Assembly (NCBI GenBank): GCA_013399875.1
Contig: VXAZ01008272.1
Span: 187,825-251,824 of the forward strand
Reading direction: 5' to 3'
Length of the DNA: 64,000 bases
Source: Gymnorhina tibicen
Lineage: Eukaryota > Chordata > Aves > Passeriformes > Artamidae
Shown here: positions 1 to 13,732 of the stretch, piece after piece
Numbering within the stretch: position 1 is the first letter of the stretch
Layout: each line of letters opens with the position of its first letter
The notes under the pieces: generated by a model
What the model was told of the DNA's origin: nothing
Databases searched by the model: none
Seen by the model: the letters and a program-made list of their open reading frames with translations, nothing else
Made by a program: the position numbers and the translations under genes

Positions 1-3000
1 AGCACAGGGTGTCATGTTTTCAGGAAGTATAGAGGTTTGCATGGAATAATCTTTAAATAAGAGGTTAGTCATGTGATGTGTCCACAACAAGTTTTCTAAA
101 ACAATGGAAAGTGTAGAACAAGTCTGTTGGAAAGAGGCTCCCCTGCTCACACAAAACAGATAAAAGATGAGCCTATTCAATACTCCAGAGTCCTGTGAAC
201 ATGAAAGAAAATTACAAATGAAGAATAACTATATAAAAAAATACTTAATGCCCTTTTTGTCCTGGCTTCTTTAGGTTTTCTGCCCTGTTAAACAAATCTT
301 ATTTGAATTTTTCTAATCAGAAGGAAATATGGACAAACTCCTTCAACAAGATTCATATCTATACTGGGAAGCTAGTCAGAGCTCACATAGAGCTTAAAAT
401 TCCTGGAACTAAAGGCATATACTTCAGTACAACATCTTGTAGACTGACATAGCATTTCCAGTTGGTGGTAGGACTTGCCTTTTTTTTTTTTTTTTAATTC
501 AGATTTAGTATCTGGCTTCTTTTACATGCAACATTTCCTGAAGGATGCAAAATTTCTAGCACTGTGATTTTCTAATTGCGTAACACTTCTCTTTCAAAAA
601 AAGACATTTTTCACATGTTTTTTATAAATCTAACCTAAAAGAAAAAAAGAATAAATAAAAGCATATGGTAGAAGCTTATCCAAGAAAGTATCAGTCTAGA
701 TCCAGCCAGCATTTTCTAACTTTCAACACCATATTGCACACTGGAAAATATTAAAGCACCTAGTTTGAGTGTTACGTTACACATATTCCTATGAAAATAC
801 TTCTCATAAAATTAAATTATAAATAATAAAACATACTCCACAATCAAAGCATAATGAAGGCTAAGCTAAGTCACTGTTTCTAAACTAAAATTCAGGCCAA
901 TTTCCTGATTTCCCCTTTCAGCTGAACAAAAGGGTAAGACAACATGTACCATACCCAGACTCTTAAGAAGAAGATGCTCATGTAAGTTCTGGAGTTGTTT
1001 TGTTTTCTTTTTTTTTTTTTTTTCTCAGGGGGCACAAAGAAAACAGATTTCAAACTAAAGCCCCATGCACCACGGAACACTCTGAGCTAGCAGCTGTACA
1101 AAATCCAGTACCAAGAAATTCCAGCAAAGGGGAAAGATGGGCAGGGCTGGGCAGGGCTGACACTCACTGTGCTGATTCCCCCTTGCACAGGGTCTTTCCT
1201 CCCTGGGACTAAAAAGTCAGAGCAACCCCTGGTGCAGCCTAGTTCACTCATTCTGAGCATAAAGAGGTTAAACTGAAGCTCTCTGGCTGGTGTGGGAGAA
1301 ATTCTGGGAAGATTACACCTGGCTGCCTTTCCTTTCTTGTCCTATTTCTGTCTGTTCTCTCTCCCATGAAACACATCTCCATTCTGGCAGTCACAGGAAA
1401 AGGACAACAACTTTTTGGAATCACTTAAGAATGGCTGGGGGGTATGAGGAGGTTCAAAGGATGCAGCTTGGGCTAAGGTACACCCGAACACAGTGGTAGC
1501 CGGCAGGCCGGCCAGGAACTGCCTGTTCTTTCTCATCTTTCCCTTCCTCCCTCAGAAAGAGTACAGGAGCCAGAAAACCTGTGCACTTCCTGCAAAAAGG
1601 TGCAGGACTTTAAGTCAGGTTGAGAACAAACTTGTCTGCAGTTTGTTGTGCACTTAAACCATCTCACCTATCTCAGGACTTAGGACAGGTGACTTGTCCT
1701 TGGCAAGTCATTTTTCCTATGCGACTGCCTGTGACAAAACGACTGTTGGCAAGATGAATCCCACAAAATGCCAGGAAATGAGGGAAAAAGAAGAGTAGGG
1801 CTTGATAGTCTCAGTGAAGGATTCTGAACATATGATTACCGGTACTTTACCATGAGATGTTTACTATTCTGTTAGAATAAACAGCTTGAGTGAGCTACAA
1901 CCGATTTTATACCATGATAGATTTGAAGTTTAAAATCCTTCTGGGTACAGCTTCATTTTGCCATTTTTCCTACCTGCTGTCTGTCCATTTTTGTCTATTT
2001 TGTTTAGTCCCCTCCTTTGTTACAACTAAACTGAAAGGCATTTGGGACAAGGGCCATATTTCTTCAACATCTGAATCGGAACAGCACTCTTGAAAAGAAA
2101 TCTCTTGACCACACAATAATAACACACAAAATAAGAATATAGTTGTCATACTCTCCAATAAGGTTAAATGTTGCATTGCATTACTTTGGAGAAGTACATA
2201 CAGCCTGAATGCCTAAAGGGAATTACAGTACGGTACACACACACACATACTTGCAAATCTTTATATAGCTACAAAATATGAATAAACTCTACAGCTCTCT
2301 CTCCACCTCATCTATTTCACTGTCTATTTCTTATTTAGTTATTTAGAGAAGGATGCCCTCCTTCTCAGAAAAGACATAATAAATGGGCAGAGAACTGTGA
2401 ATATCCATGATGAGAAAGTCAACAAAATGCCAAATGGTGAAATGTAGAATAGTTTAAAAACTGCAAATTTGCAGACAACTTTAAAATACACTACGTTTAA
2501 AGTTTTTCCCATCTCAATTTGCTACTTACAGGATTTCAGAGGAATACTGACAACTTTTTCAGGTGTAAATCTAACTACATATAAAAATATCATGCAAAGA
2601 TGAAGTAGCTAAATAAAACTAGTAATCAAAATTATTTCTAATCTTTGTTTAAAAGGTACAATTATATGTAACTAATTTGAGACCTTAAAGGCAGACAGCT
2701 TGAATCTATGTTCAGCTGTGAGATGTTTGGTGCAATTTTAAGAAAGAATTCAATCATCATGAACATTCCAATGTACAAAAAGTCTTATGGGATATGAAAT
2801 TTATCCCATAAAAAACAATAGGCAGATCTGATAATCCAAAAGTGATGAAGCCCAGGGTCTCACAGCATATTTTTATTTGAACCACTTTCTGTATTTTATT
2901 TTTATTTCACTGATGTTTTCAAAAGAAGATTAACATATAAAAGGCTTTTGGTGGCATAGAGAGAATAAAGAACTTTTCTGTAATTTCAATATAGTGACAT

Positions 3001-6000
3001 TTCAAAATTTTTCTTTTATTTCACAGGAAATTAACTTTATTAAGATTAAATTATGAGCCTGATTACTTATTATATGGAATGGACATTCAAAACAGTAAAC
3101 TTATGTCATGGATGTCCCTTTCCTTTCCTTTCCTAATTTACTTTGGCTCAGTAACATGTTGGGAACTATCCTTCCTTTATATCATTGCAAGCTTGATCAA
3201 TTTTTCTTTTTTGTATTTCCTGCTCCTTTTCCATGCTTACCTGCTCTTTCACACTTTGCTTTCCTTTTCATTTTGCAGGAGCATGACTTTTACTTTTCCT
3301 TTCCTTCTGAAACATTACTGAGGAGGTAGTATAGGACATGGAGAAAGAATTGCTAATTCAGTTTTGTTTCAAATTTTTTTAACATTACTATGGATACAAA
3401 TACTATAATTTTGTCTGTCTCTAGCAATCATACAAAGATCATATGAACGTTAATCAGGGGCAGTTGCAAATAAACTATCAGCTGCAAGTTAGAGGAAAAA
3501 AATGAGGTTTAAGCTGTCCATTAACCCTGACATTCTGAAGGCTTCTCCCTGATTTCTCAGCAATGCCCTGAAAACATGATGTGGGTTTTTTCCTTCTGGT
3601 TTGTCTGATATTCCTGAAATGCACTCTAACTATTCTGTCTTTGAAGACAACACTGAACTGCAGTAAAGGGACACTACAGTTTCCAGACTTTTAACAAATT
3701 TTGCAATGTTTCTCTCAAGTGCATCTTATCCTGAAAAGTGGGATCTGAGAATATAATCTGACTGTACCAGTATTTTAAAAGTGTGTTAGATCTACTGGTA
3801 TATGTGAACTGATTTCAAACTCTCTTCTGTATTCAATTGCAAGTACTGATTTTGATCTCTAAAGTTAATATAGCTTTAGGTCCAATGGTCTAAGGGTCTG
3901 TCTCTCTTCCTATATACGATCATTATAATCAAAACCAGCGAGGTGCTTTTGCTAGTAAACCTTACATCAGAATCTGGGGATAAAAGCAGGATGTTCTCTC
4001 TGTGAGTTTGTACAATAGCATTTATTTGAAATAAGGAGCCAGGGTATTTTAAAACACCTGTTTTTTTGTGGCACACAAGAAGACTGTTCTATAGTCTTAT
4101 GTTTTAAGATGTGGGGGTGGCAACAGTGCATACATTTACATAAACTGGAAGATGAGTGGTGCTGTTCAACATATAATCTGATTTTAGACTAGTAAATGCA
4201 CTGGAAAATGTTCAATTAGAACACAGGGTAAATAAATGTATAGATGGTATGAGCACAGATCTGCTCTATTCATACAAATATGAAACTGAATGTGATGAAG
4301 CAAGAAAAGATCTGGGGCTGTTCATGGGCAAAGGTACATGTATAGTCCACATGTTCATTCATATTGGTAAGTCTAAATGTATGATATTAGAAAATTAAAT
4401 GTATGATACCATTTATTTGTCAAGATTCTCAAACTGGTTTTTTTGTTATTAGAAAAAAACAAATTATTTTATACTAAGGAGTCAACTTCCCAACCCAAAT
4501 ATAATCAATATAATCAAATATAATCAACCCAAATTTCTTTATGAACAGTCTGATCAGTTGTCATAAAATACATTGACAAGTGTTGGAAATTTGTGTGCTT
4601 TTTAAAAGTCTGTGTTGTGGAAAAACATTACCATGTACACTTATCATGACAGATAAATACTTTGGTTTTTTGGTGATGAAAACAAAGGGAGTGCTTTGCT
4701 TGAATTGGCACTCCAGTCAGGGCCATGTTCAACTAAAGTATTTGTGATTTGCATACAGTTCTTTACAGGGGAGTTAGGTATTTTTTCAAAAATAAGCAAA
4801 ACGTCTCTCCAAAGCCACTCAAGGACTCTGGCCACAAAGTGCTTGAATGGCTGCTGGTTTTTGGAAGCTTTGTGAGATCAGAGATTTTTAAAAATACTGT
4901 GTAGCATGCAAACAAGCAAGCAATAATACCTGTCTGACTTGTGTATGTCAGCCAGGAAACCTTGACCTTGATCTGCTTCCTTCCCTCTCTAAAGATATAA
5001 CTATGAAGAAGGGAATGAAAAATTAATTAATAGAAGTTAAATTTAAAACTTTTCACTGATTAAAGCAGAAGTCTGTTTCTCAATTTCTTTTTATTAACTT
5101 CTCAACTTCAATTCCAAGCTTCAGGTTTTGGAAATGTTTTTGGCTTATTCATTTGCTTGAGCTTTTTTAGTTCTATAAAAAGAAAGTTATAGTTGTGCTT
5201 GGGCAAGTGGAGGTTGTACCACATGCATAAAAGCTCTGCTAAAGCTGGTTAAAGCATGCGGGGGAAGATGTGAAAACTAATTTTCTAAAACCATGCAACT
5301 CTGTGTTTTAACATCGGGAAAAAAAAAATCATGTGAACCTTCTACCTGAATGCTACTGCAAAAGGTAAAAAGAATCACAATTTAAACCTGGTGTGGTGGT
5401 TACTTTGTCTCTCAGGTAGGATGAAATAGTTGGAGTTAACCAGCTACCCAAGACATTATTTCACAACACTAGTGCAAGCACAAGAACATTACTGACCACA
5501 CATTGGACTTTCTTGGGTGAGTATGTTTGGGGCATTCTGCCACCTAATAAAAACAATACGTGGAAGCTGGTTTAAGAGAAAGTACTACTCCCACATGGGG
5601 AATGTACTCTCTACTTCATCAGCTTCCCACTCAAACAGGCTACTTTTTCATTTAAACAGTGCATCATGGGCTCGATTCATGATGACAATTAAGGAACTTA
5701 ACATCCTTCTCTGAACAGAAGTATCTTTATGCAGAATATTGTAAATTTTGTGAAAGAGTAGTTTCTCAAAATACAATTCCCTCGTGCATTTCTGATGCTG
5801 AAGAATTAAACAGACTATCAGTTTCTTCCCACACACTCTAGGATGTCAACAAAAATTTAAAGATAAATAACACCTACCTTTAACTGCAAATTTTATGAGG
5901 ATTCTTGGATTATGAGACCAAGAGCAGAAAGATTAACAGAAACAGCCTGATCAATCAGAAGCAAAGTCAGGGTTTCATGGTGTCCCTAACTGTATCTTAC

Positions 6001-9000
6001 ACTGAAAATTTTTCTGTCCAAATTGTTTGCAAGGACTTTATTGCCTCACCCAAACATTTAGACATCTTTTCAGTTCTAATCAATAATTACTGGCAGTCCC
6101 TCTGCATCCACTGCACATGCAGTATGCAAAACTTCAGTATAGTAAATCTACTGAAAAACTTTCAGTATAGTAAATCCATGAAAGGGAAAAACTTTGCACT
6201 GAGCTGTGATGTATTTGCACAGGAGATTTGACCTCCATGGCTCTGCACTGTGAATTGCAGTTTGCAATTGTCTCTGCCTGCACTACCATGGAGAACTGTA
6301 TTGTCAGCAGTTTGTGACCTCACCATTTACCACCCTTTCCATTATAATTTATTAAATACTAAATGACAAGATCCCCTGGCTCCAAAACTTCATTTTAATT
6401 CCTACACTTTGATTCCGCAGTTTTAAACAGTTATTTATCCTCTCTAAGACTCTATCTTCTCATCACATAGCATTTTAACTTCTTTAAGAGTTTGTGGGGA
6501 AGAGTGCTGCTCAATGCTTTCTTAAAATCCAAGCATGGTCAATTCCATCCTTCCAAACAGCAACAGGATTATTGTACACAAATAGAGTAATCAACTGATG
6601 GAAAGACAAAATGCTTTGAGAAGCAAAAGACTAATAAAATATTCTCTATACCATGAATGTTCAGCAAATCCAGTGCAAAGGTATGACAGACCTTTCTTGG
6701 GTATATACACACTCCCTTAGCCTATAATGCCTTTGGAGTCCAGCAATTACGTCTCTTTGGAATTCTGAGAAGGAGTTAATCCAGTCTAATGAATGTTGTA
6801 TTTTTGCAGATTGGACAGATACAATGTAAGAGATAAAAAGAACCAATAAACCTGGATTCATCCCACATACCTGTGGTCAGGGTAGACAGTAGACAAGAAT
6901 TGGTGAAAGACAGGACCTTCAGAGGGGCAATTTTTATTTAAAGTATTCTAAAGACCTTCTTGATATTTTTAACTTTTCTCTATTTCCACAGAGCCCTAAT
7001 TTTGTATCTTAGCCTGAGTCCAGTATTTGGAACTGTCAGACCTGTATAGCAGTATGGAAGCACCTTTATGGGTCGCTGCTTTCTCAATCCTGTGTCACTG
7101 AGAGTTTTTTTATTTTTATCTATACCTTCAACACAAATGCTATGAGTAGACTAGAATGAACCCAAAGGCACCTTCTATCTAGCTTTACAGTTTCCCTAAA
7201 TCCAAAGCTAACATATCATTTGCAGTGTATTAGACTCTTTTAGTAATTAAATAGTGTTACTGGCTAATACTCTCTCACTTTAACATTACAATTTTTTCTT
7301 CAAAGCTTCCAGAGATCAAGAATTATCATAAACAATGGCAAGAAATTCTGCACTGACTAACAGCTGATAAATACAGCTAATAATTATCCTTGGAGATAAA
7401 AGCAACATTAATTAAAACCAAATTTTCAATAAAATGAAATCATACGGACTTTCGCTCATAGTCCGGGAGAAGATACATTTTAGCTGTTACATGCTATTGA
7501 TTGCTAAATGAGCATAATTGCATCAGCAATTCATATCCTGTCCCTGCCCTCACTCAAGTCAGGACAGAATTCTCATCAGCCTCGTGCTGCCTGACAGCCT
7601 TGTCAGGTGTTCAGATTTGATGCCAAAGTACAGAACACTGACCAGGAACATTAACACTAGAGCCCATCCCATAATCCACACACTGCAAATGGACTTTTCC
7701 TTAGCATCTTTACCTTGAAAGTGACATCAATAAGAGGTGCCCTATCCCTTAAAAGATACCACAGAGCGCTCTTTGAAACGGCGACATAAGAGAGATTACA
7801 ATGAGTAGGGCTTGAAGCCAAACTGAACTCAGTGATTGATTCTACAGGAAGAACTTTGTTCTTGGTATTTCTTATGTTCAGATTCTTTGAATAGCTCCTT
7901 ACATACAAGGAAACTATTTTTGATCAGCTGAATGTCAAAAATAATTACCTGGCATTCTGTCCTTACACATTAAGCTCAGTGTCTCTTAATTAAGAAAAGT
8001 AATTTTATATCTGACAGTTCAGCTAAGATATTTTTCCACAAACATAAAAATATTTTAATGCTCTTTTTTCTTATTATTGCCAAATTAGAAAGAAATGATT
8101 CACACAGTCACAAGGATAAGACTGGTGCAGGGAGCTAAACAATTGCAAGAAGCTGCTCTGTGTATTTCTGTGGTTTGGAAATAGTGCCAAGTCGGAAGGA
8201 AAAGACATTCTCTGCATTTTCTAAAGCAAGATAAATACAGAAAAGAAATATAGATGAAAGATGGAACTGCTATCTGCAGATTCTGCCAGATTCCTTGGCT
8301 TTTTGGCACACCTATTGAAGCTGAGAGCCTTAGCCAGTAGCAATCTTTTCCATTAAAAGAGCAGCATATATTTTGATTTAACATACTTTGTTTGTGCATT
8401 TTTAAGCTTCAAAAATGTCTATTTAAATTTTTTTTAATGATTCCTTCTGCACAGTTGGCTGCAATTGCCCTTATTTGAAATGGATCATTTATCACTAAAA
8501 GAGCTGCAGGGCACAGCTACTGTTCAACAGCTCCAACAAACGTACAGCTTAGTGGGACAAGCTTCTTTTTATAAGACTAAAAGATGTTTAAAATGTGCCA
8601 AGAGGAGCTTTATGCCAGCCTCTAGGTTTGTTATCCAAATGTTACAAAATTAGAGATCTCCTGAAGCACAGAGTTTGGGCAAAAATAAGCTGATCTCCCT
8701 TAGGCTGCTGTTTTTTCCCATCCACAATCAGCCAGACCTTAACAGAACACTTGCTACATATCATAAACTTCAGTAATGTGAAATTTTGAAAAAAGTAATC
8801 TAAAGTCTGAGGCTTGATCTATACCAAAGCCAAACTTCATTGCCTTTGTCAGTGGTGCAAAAGCAGAATGTTTTACATAAAAGTACCCTTACTTTATGAA
8901 TGGTGACATTTTGCTTATTATGAAGGTAGAACAGCTACTGATTCCTGTTTCCTGGAGCTGAAACTGTAACCAAAATGTTTAAAGCAACCTGGCAGTTGCT

Positions 9001-12000
9001 AACACAATAGAAACTGGTGTAACACTGTCAATTTATATTAATCCTTCTGAAATGGAATAAAACACTCTAGTATGGGACTTAGTTTATGGAATCTCTTACA
9101 TCCCAAATTTAAGTGTGATATGATCAATACATTCGTGGGTGAAGGGATTTGGCATATTTTCTGTAGACAGCAGACATGCAGAAATTTTGGAATCTAGTGC
9201 CCTCTTTCTTGATGTCCAAGAACTGTAACAACTGTTATAAAAAGCAAGAGGCATCAGCTTGGACCATGTGCCAGACACGCCGTATCTCCAGTCTGAACTT
9301 TGGAGCCTGAACAGAGCAAACCATTACAGTTACAAGGGGGATTCTTCTAAACTTAAAATTACAACATAAATATGTAAATTGCAAATACCTTCTATTATAC
9401 CACAATAGTACTATTGCATAGATATTACATGAAATGTTTTGGATTGATTTATGAAGATATCTTAAGCCTTGCTTTATAATGTAAAACTCCATATTGTGTA
9501 TTTAATGTTCTCACCAAAGGCCCCGACAAGAAAACAATCAAACCTGTTGCCAAATACGCCTGAAGAAGTAGGTGCCAGTGCTTTTGCATTTCATTTTCTA
9601 TACTCCAGATAAACATAGTATGTGGTAAAAGGCTGGCTTCAGAATGTTTTCAGTAGAAATTACCAGTAATTGTCTTCCATGTTTTGTAATTCACATTTAT
9701 TTCTTTCACAAAGATGATCTTATGTAAGTCTTTGCACATGAAATGGTTAGCCAAAACTGCTTGTAGGGATTTATGACTTTAGCAAACAATGACCAGTTTT
9801 CTGGAAGCTCTGCACAATAAATTACAGAAATTGTATTTTTTAACACAGTCATTAAAAAAACCTTCCAAATATGAAATCTGCATTTCACAATAACTTTCAG
9901 AAATTGTGGTTAAACAAACTGTTTTTATGTCTTGGAATATTACAAGAGAATAGCAAAGCCTAACCTTCCTGCCACTAAGAACTGAACTCAAAAAGCACAA
10001 ATACCCGCTATTAACTCCACACAGGATTCAGAAGATACATTATAGCTGTTATGCCTTCTTTGCCAAATAAACCAAACCAACCAACAAACAAGTCCAAGCT
10101 GAACACATCCACCCTCTCCCCACCTCCCCTCCCATGCATCTCTTGAGGCTTTAGCCTGATGAAAAGATAAATCTGATGGACTAATTAAAAAAAAAAAAGG
10201 TATGATTATACAAATCAAGTACCATTCTTAGGGCATGAATGTCTTATTTGTCCACTTTATTGCACCAAGCAGTTGAAATTTGTTTTTCAGTATCCCTGGT
10301 GATGTTCTTATAAGCTACCACAACTGATATTCTAGAAGGCATCTATTACTATTTTGTAATATTAAGAAAACAGAGCACTTCCATGTTGGGCAAATAATAG
10401 CATAACCCAGACCACAGAGTAAAGCTAAAGATCAGTTCTAGGCATGGGTAGGTTGGATAGACACGTTCAATAATAAAAAATATCAGAACACGAACAAATA
10501 GTCTGATCATCTGCATTTCAGGTATGTACCTTGATCATTAAGTTAATGGTTCCTCTAGCCCAAAAATAATTAGTTCTGTATGTACAATGGAACAAGAACA
10601 GGAGAAAATAGACTTTTTCATAGTGCAGCACAGAAAAATATCTTTAAATAATTTGGAAAATAAAAGCTGCTCAGAACAATGCAAAGCTCAACAGAGACTA
10701 ATTTACTTTGACTTCATGCAGCCTTCAGCACAGGCACACAAATGCAAAAACCTGCCAGCAGCACCAGTTATGGTTCCCATATGGTGTGAGTGCCTTAAAG
10801 TCTGGGTGACTGGCTACTATCCAGTGGTTCTAGATTTTTACAAAAAGCTTACAGTCAGTATTCGTTATTTACTTTTTACTGAAGATGACTGAGTTGCAGC
10901 TATGAATTAGCAGTAATTGTATCCTGGTTTGCTTGAATTATCAAATATGACCATTTAAATATTTTACATAATTTTTCTAGCACTCCATTCCTATCTGTTT
11001 GTTCACCTCCACCTCATTGTGTGTTACATTTAAATTGCAAGTTTTCTAGAGTCATTTACTTCTCATGTAGGTACACATCATTCCCTAGCAAAGTGAACTA
11101 CTTATCTGTGATCAATGCCTTTAAGCATCATCACAGTACACAGAAATAAATGCATAAATAGAATAATTAGTAACTTTACTATTTTTAGTTAATTAGTTTA
11201 GAATTCAAGCAGAAACTTCAAGTCAAAACATCAAGGGATCCTTGTATGAGATACTGGAAATCACCTCACTGGGAAGATCTCCTTAAATCTTTTAGAATAT
11301 TTATGTACCATCTGATCGTGTACCTGCAAAGGCAGAATTTCATCAGCAGGCAGAACAGGCATTTTTTAGCTTCAAAGCCACTGGTACGGTCTTTTCACAG
11401 ACCTTAATACACTTGTGTCTCTATAATTCAAAAGTATTTACCACTTTCTCAGCCAGTAAACTCCTTCAGTTTTCTAATGAATCTTATCTCTGCTAAATCT
11501 GCAATCCTCTGCTGTGGAAAGGCAATATTTTATTTTAAAGGCATTACAAGAAGAGTCAGTGTGTTGGTCTCTGAAAATTTTCCTTTCTAAAACAATAAAA
11601 TGCTTGAACACATTTTGTGGCTGCTTTTGAATTGTGGATTATTCTTATAAAAATGAGAGCTAAGTCATCTGACATTTATAAAGTGTTCTGACAAAAATTA
11701 AAATCTGATTTAATCACCTGAAAAAAAAAATCAGCTTATATCACAAGGCCTAAATTCACTGGTGATTTTTACTCCTGTGCATGAAGGCCAACATTATAGC
11801 ATGCAAAGGTTTAACCTGGGGATCCGTTTCCAAAAAGACATGAAAATCAAAGTACAAAATTTGCCAAATATGAACTTTGAGGGCAATACTGTGGCCCAAC
11901 AGAATAATGAAAATCTCTGATGTTCAAACAGAGCTTACACAGAAACAGAGAAGTTATTTTACCTGATTTAAGTATTCATACAGATTTTACTGGAATACTG

Positions 12001-12289
12001 AATTTTGTTCTGAAGTATGTTGCAATTCAGTCCAAAAAGGAAGTTCAAAAATAAAAAATTCAGAACTGACATACAAATATAATTAAAGAATTAAAAAATA
12101 TAGAAATTCCATCAGTGATTACATTTGCTCAGCTAATTAAAAATATGACACTGAGATAAGCAATTTAATTTTTTTCAATAAGAATGTGTATGAGAACAGA
12201 AGTTATGTAGGGCTTGTCAGTTTACCAAGCAAAAGTATCATACATGTAACTGCGTAAGATAAAGCTAGACAAACCTTATGCTACAAATA

Positions 12290-12530
12290 AGGTGCAAATG
12301 TTTTTATGGGGAAGGTATTTAACTACTGGAACAAGTTACGATGTCTCTGGTGGATTTTCCATCGCTGGAATTTTTTAAGTAAAGAGTCAGTGTTTTTCTA
12401 AAAGATATACTCTATTCCAAACAGAAAAAAATGAAGCAATGTCTCTGGTTTGCATGAGCAAGGCTAGTCAGACTAGGTCATTAAAATGATCCTTCCAGTA
12501 TTATAATGTATGGACCTACAACTACGTAAC
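12290..12530 (+). repeat. Fossil CR1 LINE fragment, 3' end
   Basis: The plus strand reads like the 3' part of an ancient amniote CR1: an ACTACTGGAACAA-type segment near 12330, then TTTTTCTAAAAGATAT at about 12391, then GTCAGACTAG followed by ATGATCCTTCC near 12468-12500, in the order and spacing of the family. It is 5'-truncated and heavily diverged, with no open frame. It lies antisense to ODAD2 in the 3' intron. The assignment is from remembered consensus, not an alignment. Confidence 0.6.
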
Positions 12531-13658
12531 GTGAGAACAGTGTCCAGTTTACCAGGCTATAATCTTATTTGGGCTTTTAAAATATTGGCACATTACCTCT
12601 CTTCCAGCACTGCAACTTCCCCTGTACCACAAGCTTGCTGAAAATCAACATCCAGGAGGATATTAATTTAAATTCAGCTGTCTGAAAGCTAGCTGTTTAG
12701 TCTGAGCTAGTCACTTAAGTCCTTTCTATATTCAGTGGAGAAAATCAGGCACTCTCATGAGTCTATTCCTTGCAGATATCTTGGGCATCTATTTTCAGCT
12801 AGGATAAGTCTGCAGGTGTCTCTCTCTTTCCATTGACTACAGAAGGTGTCTTAGTTTAGACTACTTTAAACTCTATAACTAAAAGTGGCCAAAGTTAGAT
12901 GAAAGGAATCCATCCTTAATACTCCAAAGATCTCCTTCAAAATCCTTGGATTCAAGTTAGTTAGATCCACTAATTTAAAACATCTGGCATTATTAGATCA
13001 TACTCAAAGTGTGCTTCAGTTATGGCTGGGATTGAGTTTCATCACCACCATAGCATATAAATTCAACTCATCTGTATTCTTCTAGGAAAAGAAAAATTAA
13101 TATTTTTAATAGCTCTTTCTTATTGCACTATTATTCAGAATTCTGTCATTCCTATCTAATAATGAAATGGACTGTATACTCATTTTTAAGTTCTACACTG
13201 CCTTGGATAGGATTCACCCCATTAAACATAGATACCTACAGCATAGATGTGCAGATCTGACCTTTGAACCTGCACTGCCATTACAGCCAAAGGAGACCAG
13301 AAAATATTGCCAGTAGAAACCAACGTGTCTTATCTTTGCATAAATGTCCAAATTAAGAGAGATGAAACAGTAAAAAACCTATTCCTCTTCCGTGACTATT
13401 TTAAGAATTGGGATGACTATTTCACTTTGGCATGTGCACAGTGTAAACATTTGAAGTTAAGATGAATTACTGATTTGATGAATTTTGTTCTTCCACAGCC
13501 TGACTTTGGCTGCTTATTTTCTCTTGTTCCTACTTTTTTCATTACTTTAATAATCTCCTTAGAGACTCCTCAGAATCTCATTAGCCTCAAAATAAAAGAC
13601 TGGCCTCAACTCTGTAGGTGATGAGGCCATTCAAACCTCCTAGGCCTTCTTTACATAG

Positions 13659-13686
13659 AAATAATAATAATAATAATAATAATAAT

Positions 13687-13724
<38 letters not shown>

Positions 13725-13732
13725 CCATCATC
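13659..13732. repeat. Compound trinucleotide microsatellite (AAT)n-(ATC)n
   Basis: About ten AAT units run directly into about fourteen ATC/CAT units, with one C interruption near 13724. It is intronic and probably length-polymorphic. Confidence 0.97.

Noticed and set aside
3079..3329. Overlapping hydrophobic plus-strand frames of 73-80 codons
   Set aside because: The Phe/Leu/Ser richness reflects a pyrimidine-rich stretch, not a membrane protein gene.
5905..6231. 108-codon plus-strand open frame
   Set aside because: No recognisable domain, no promoter, splice or polyadenylation context, and random-looking composition inside a large intron.
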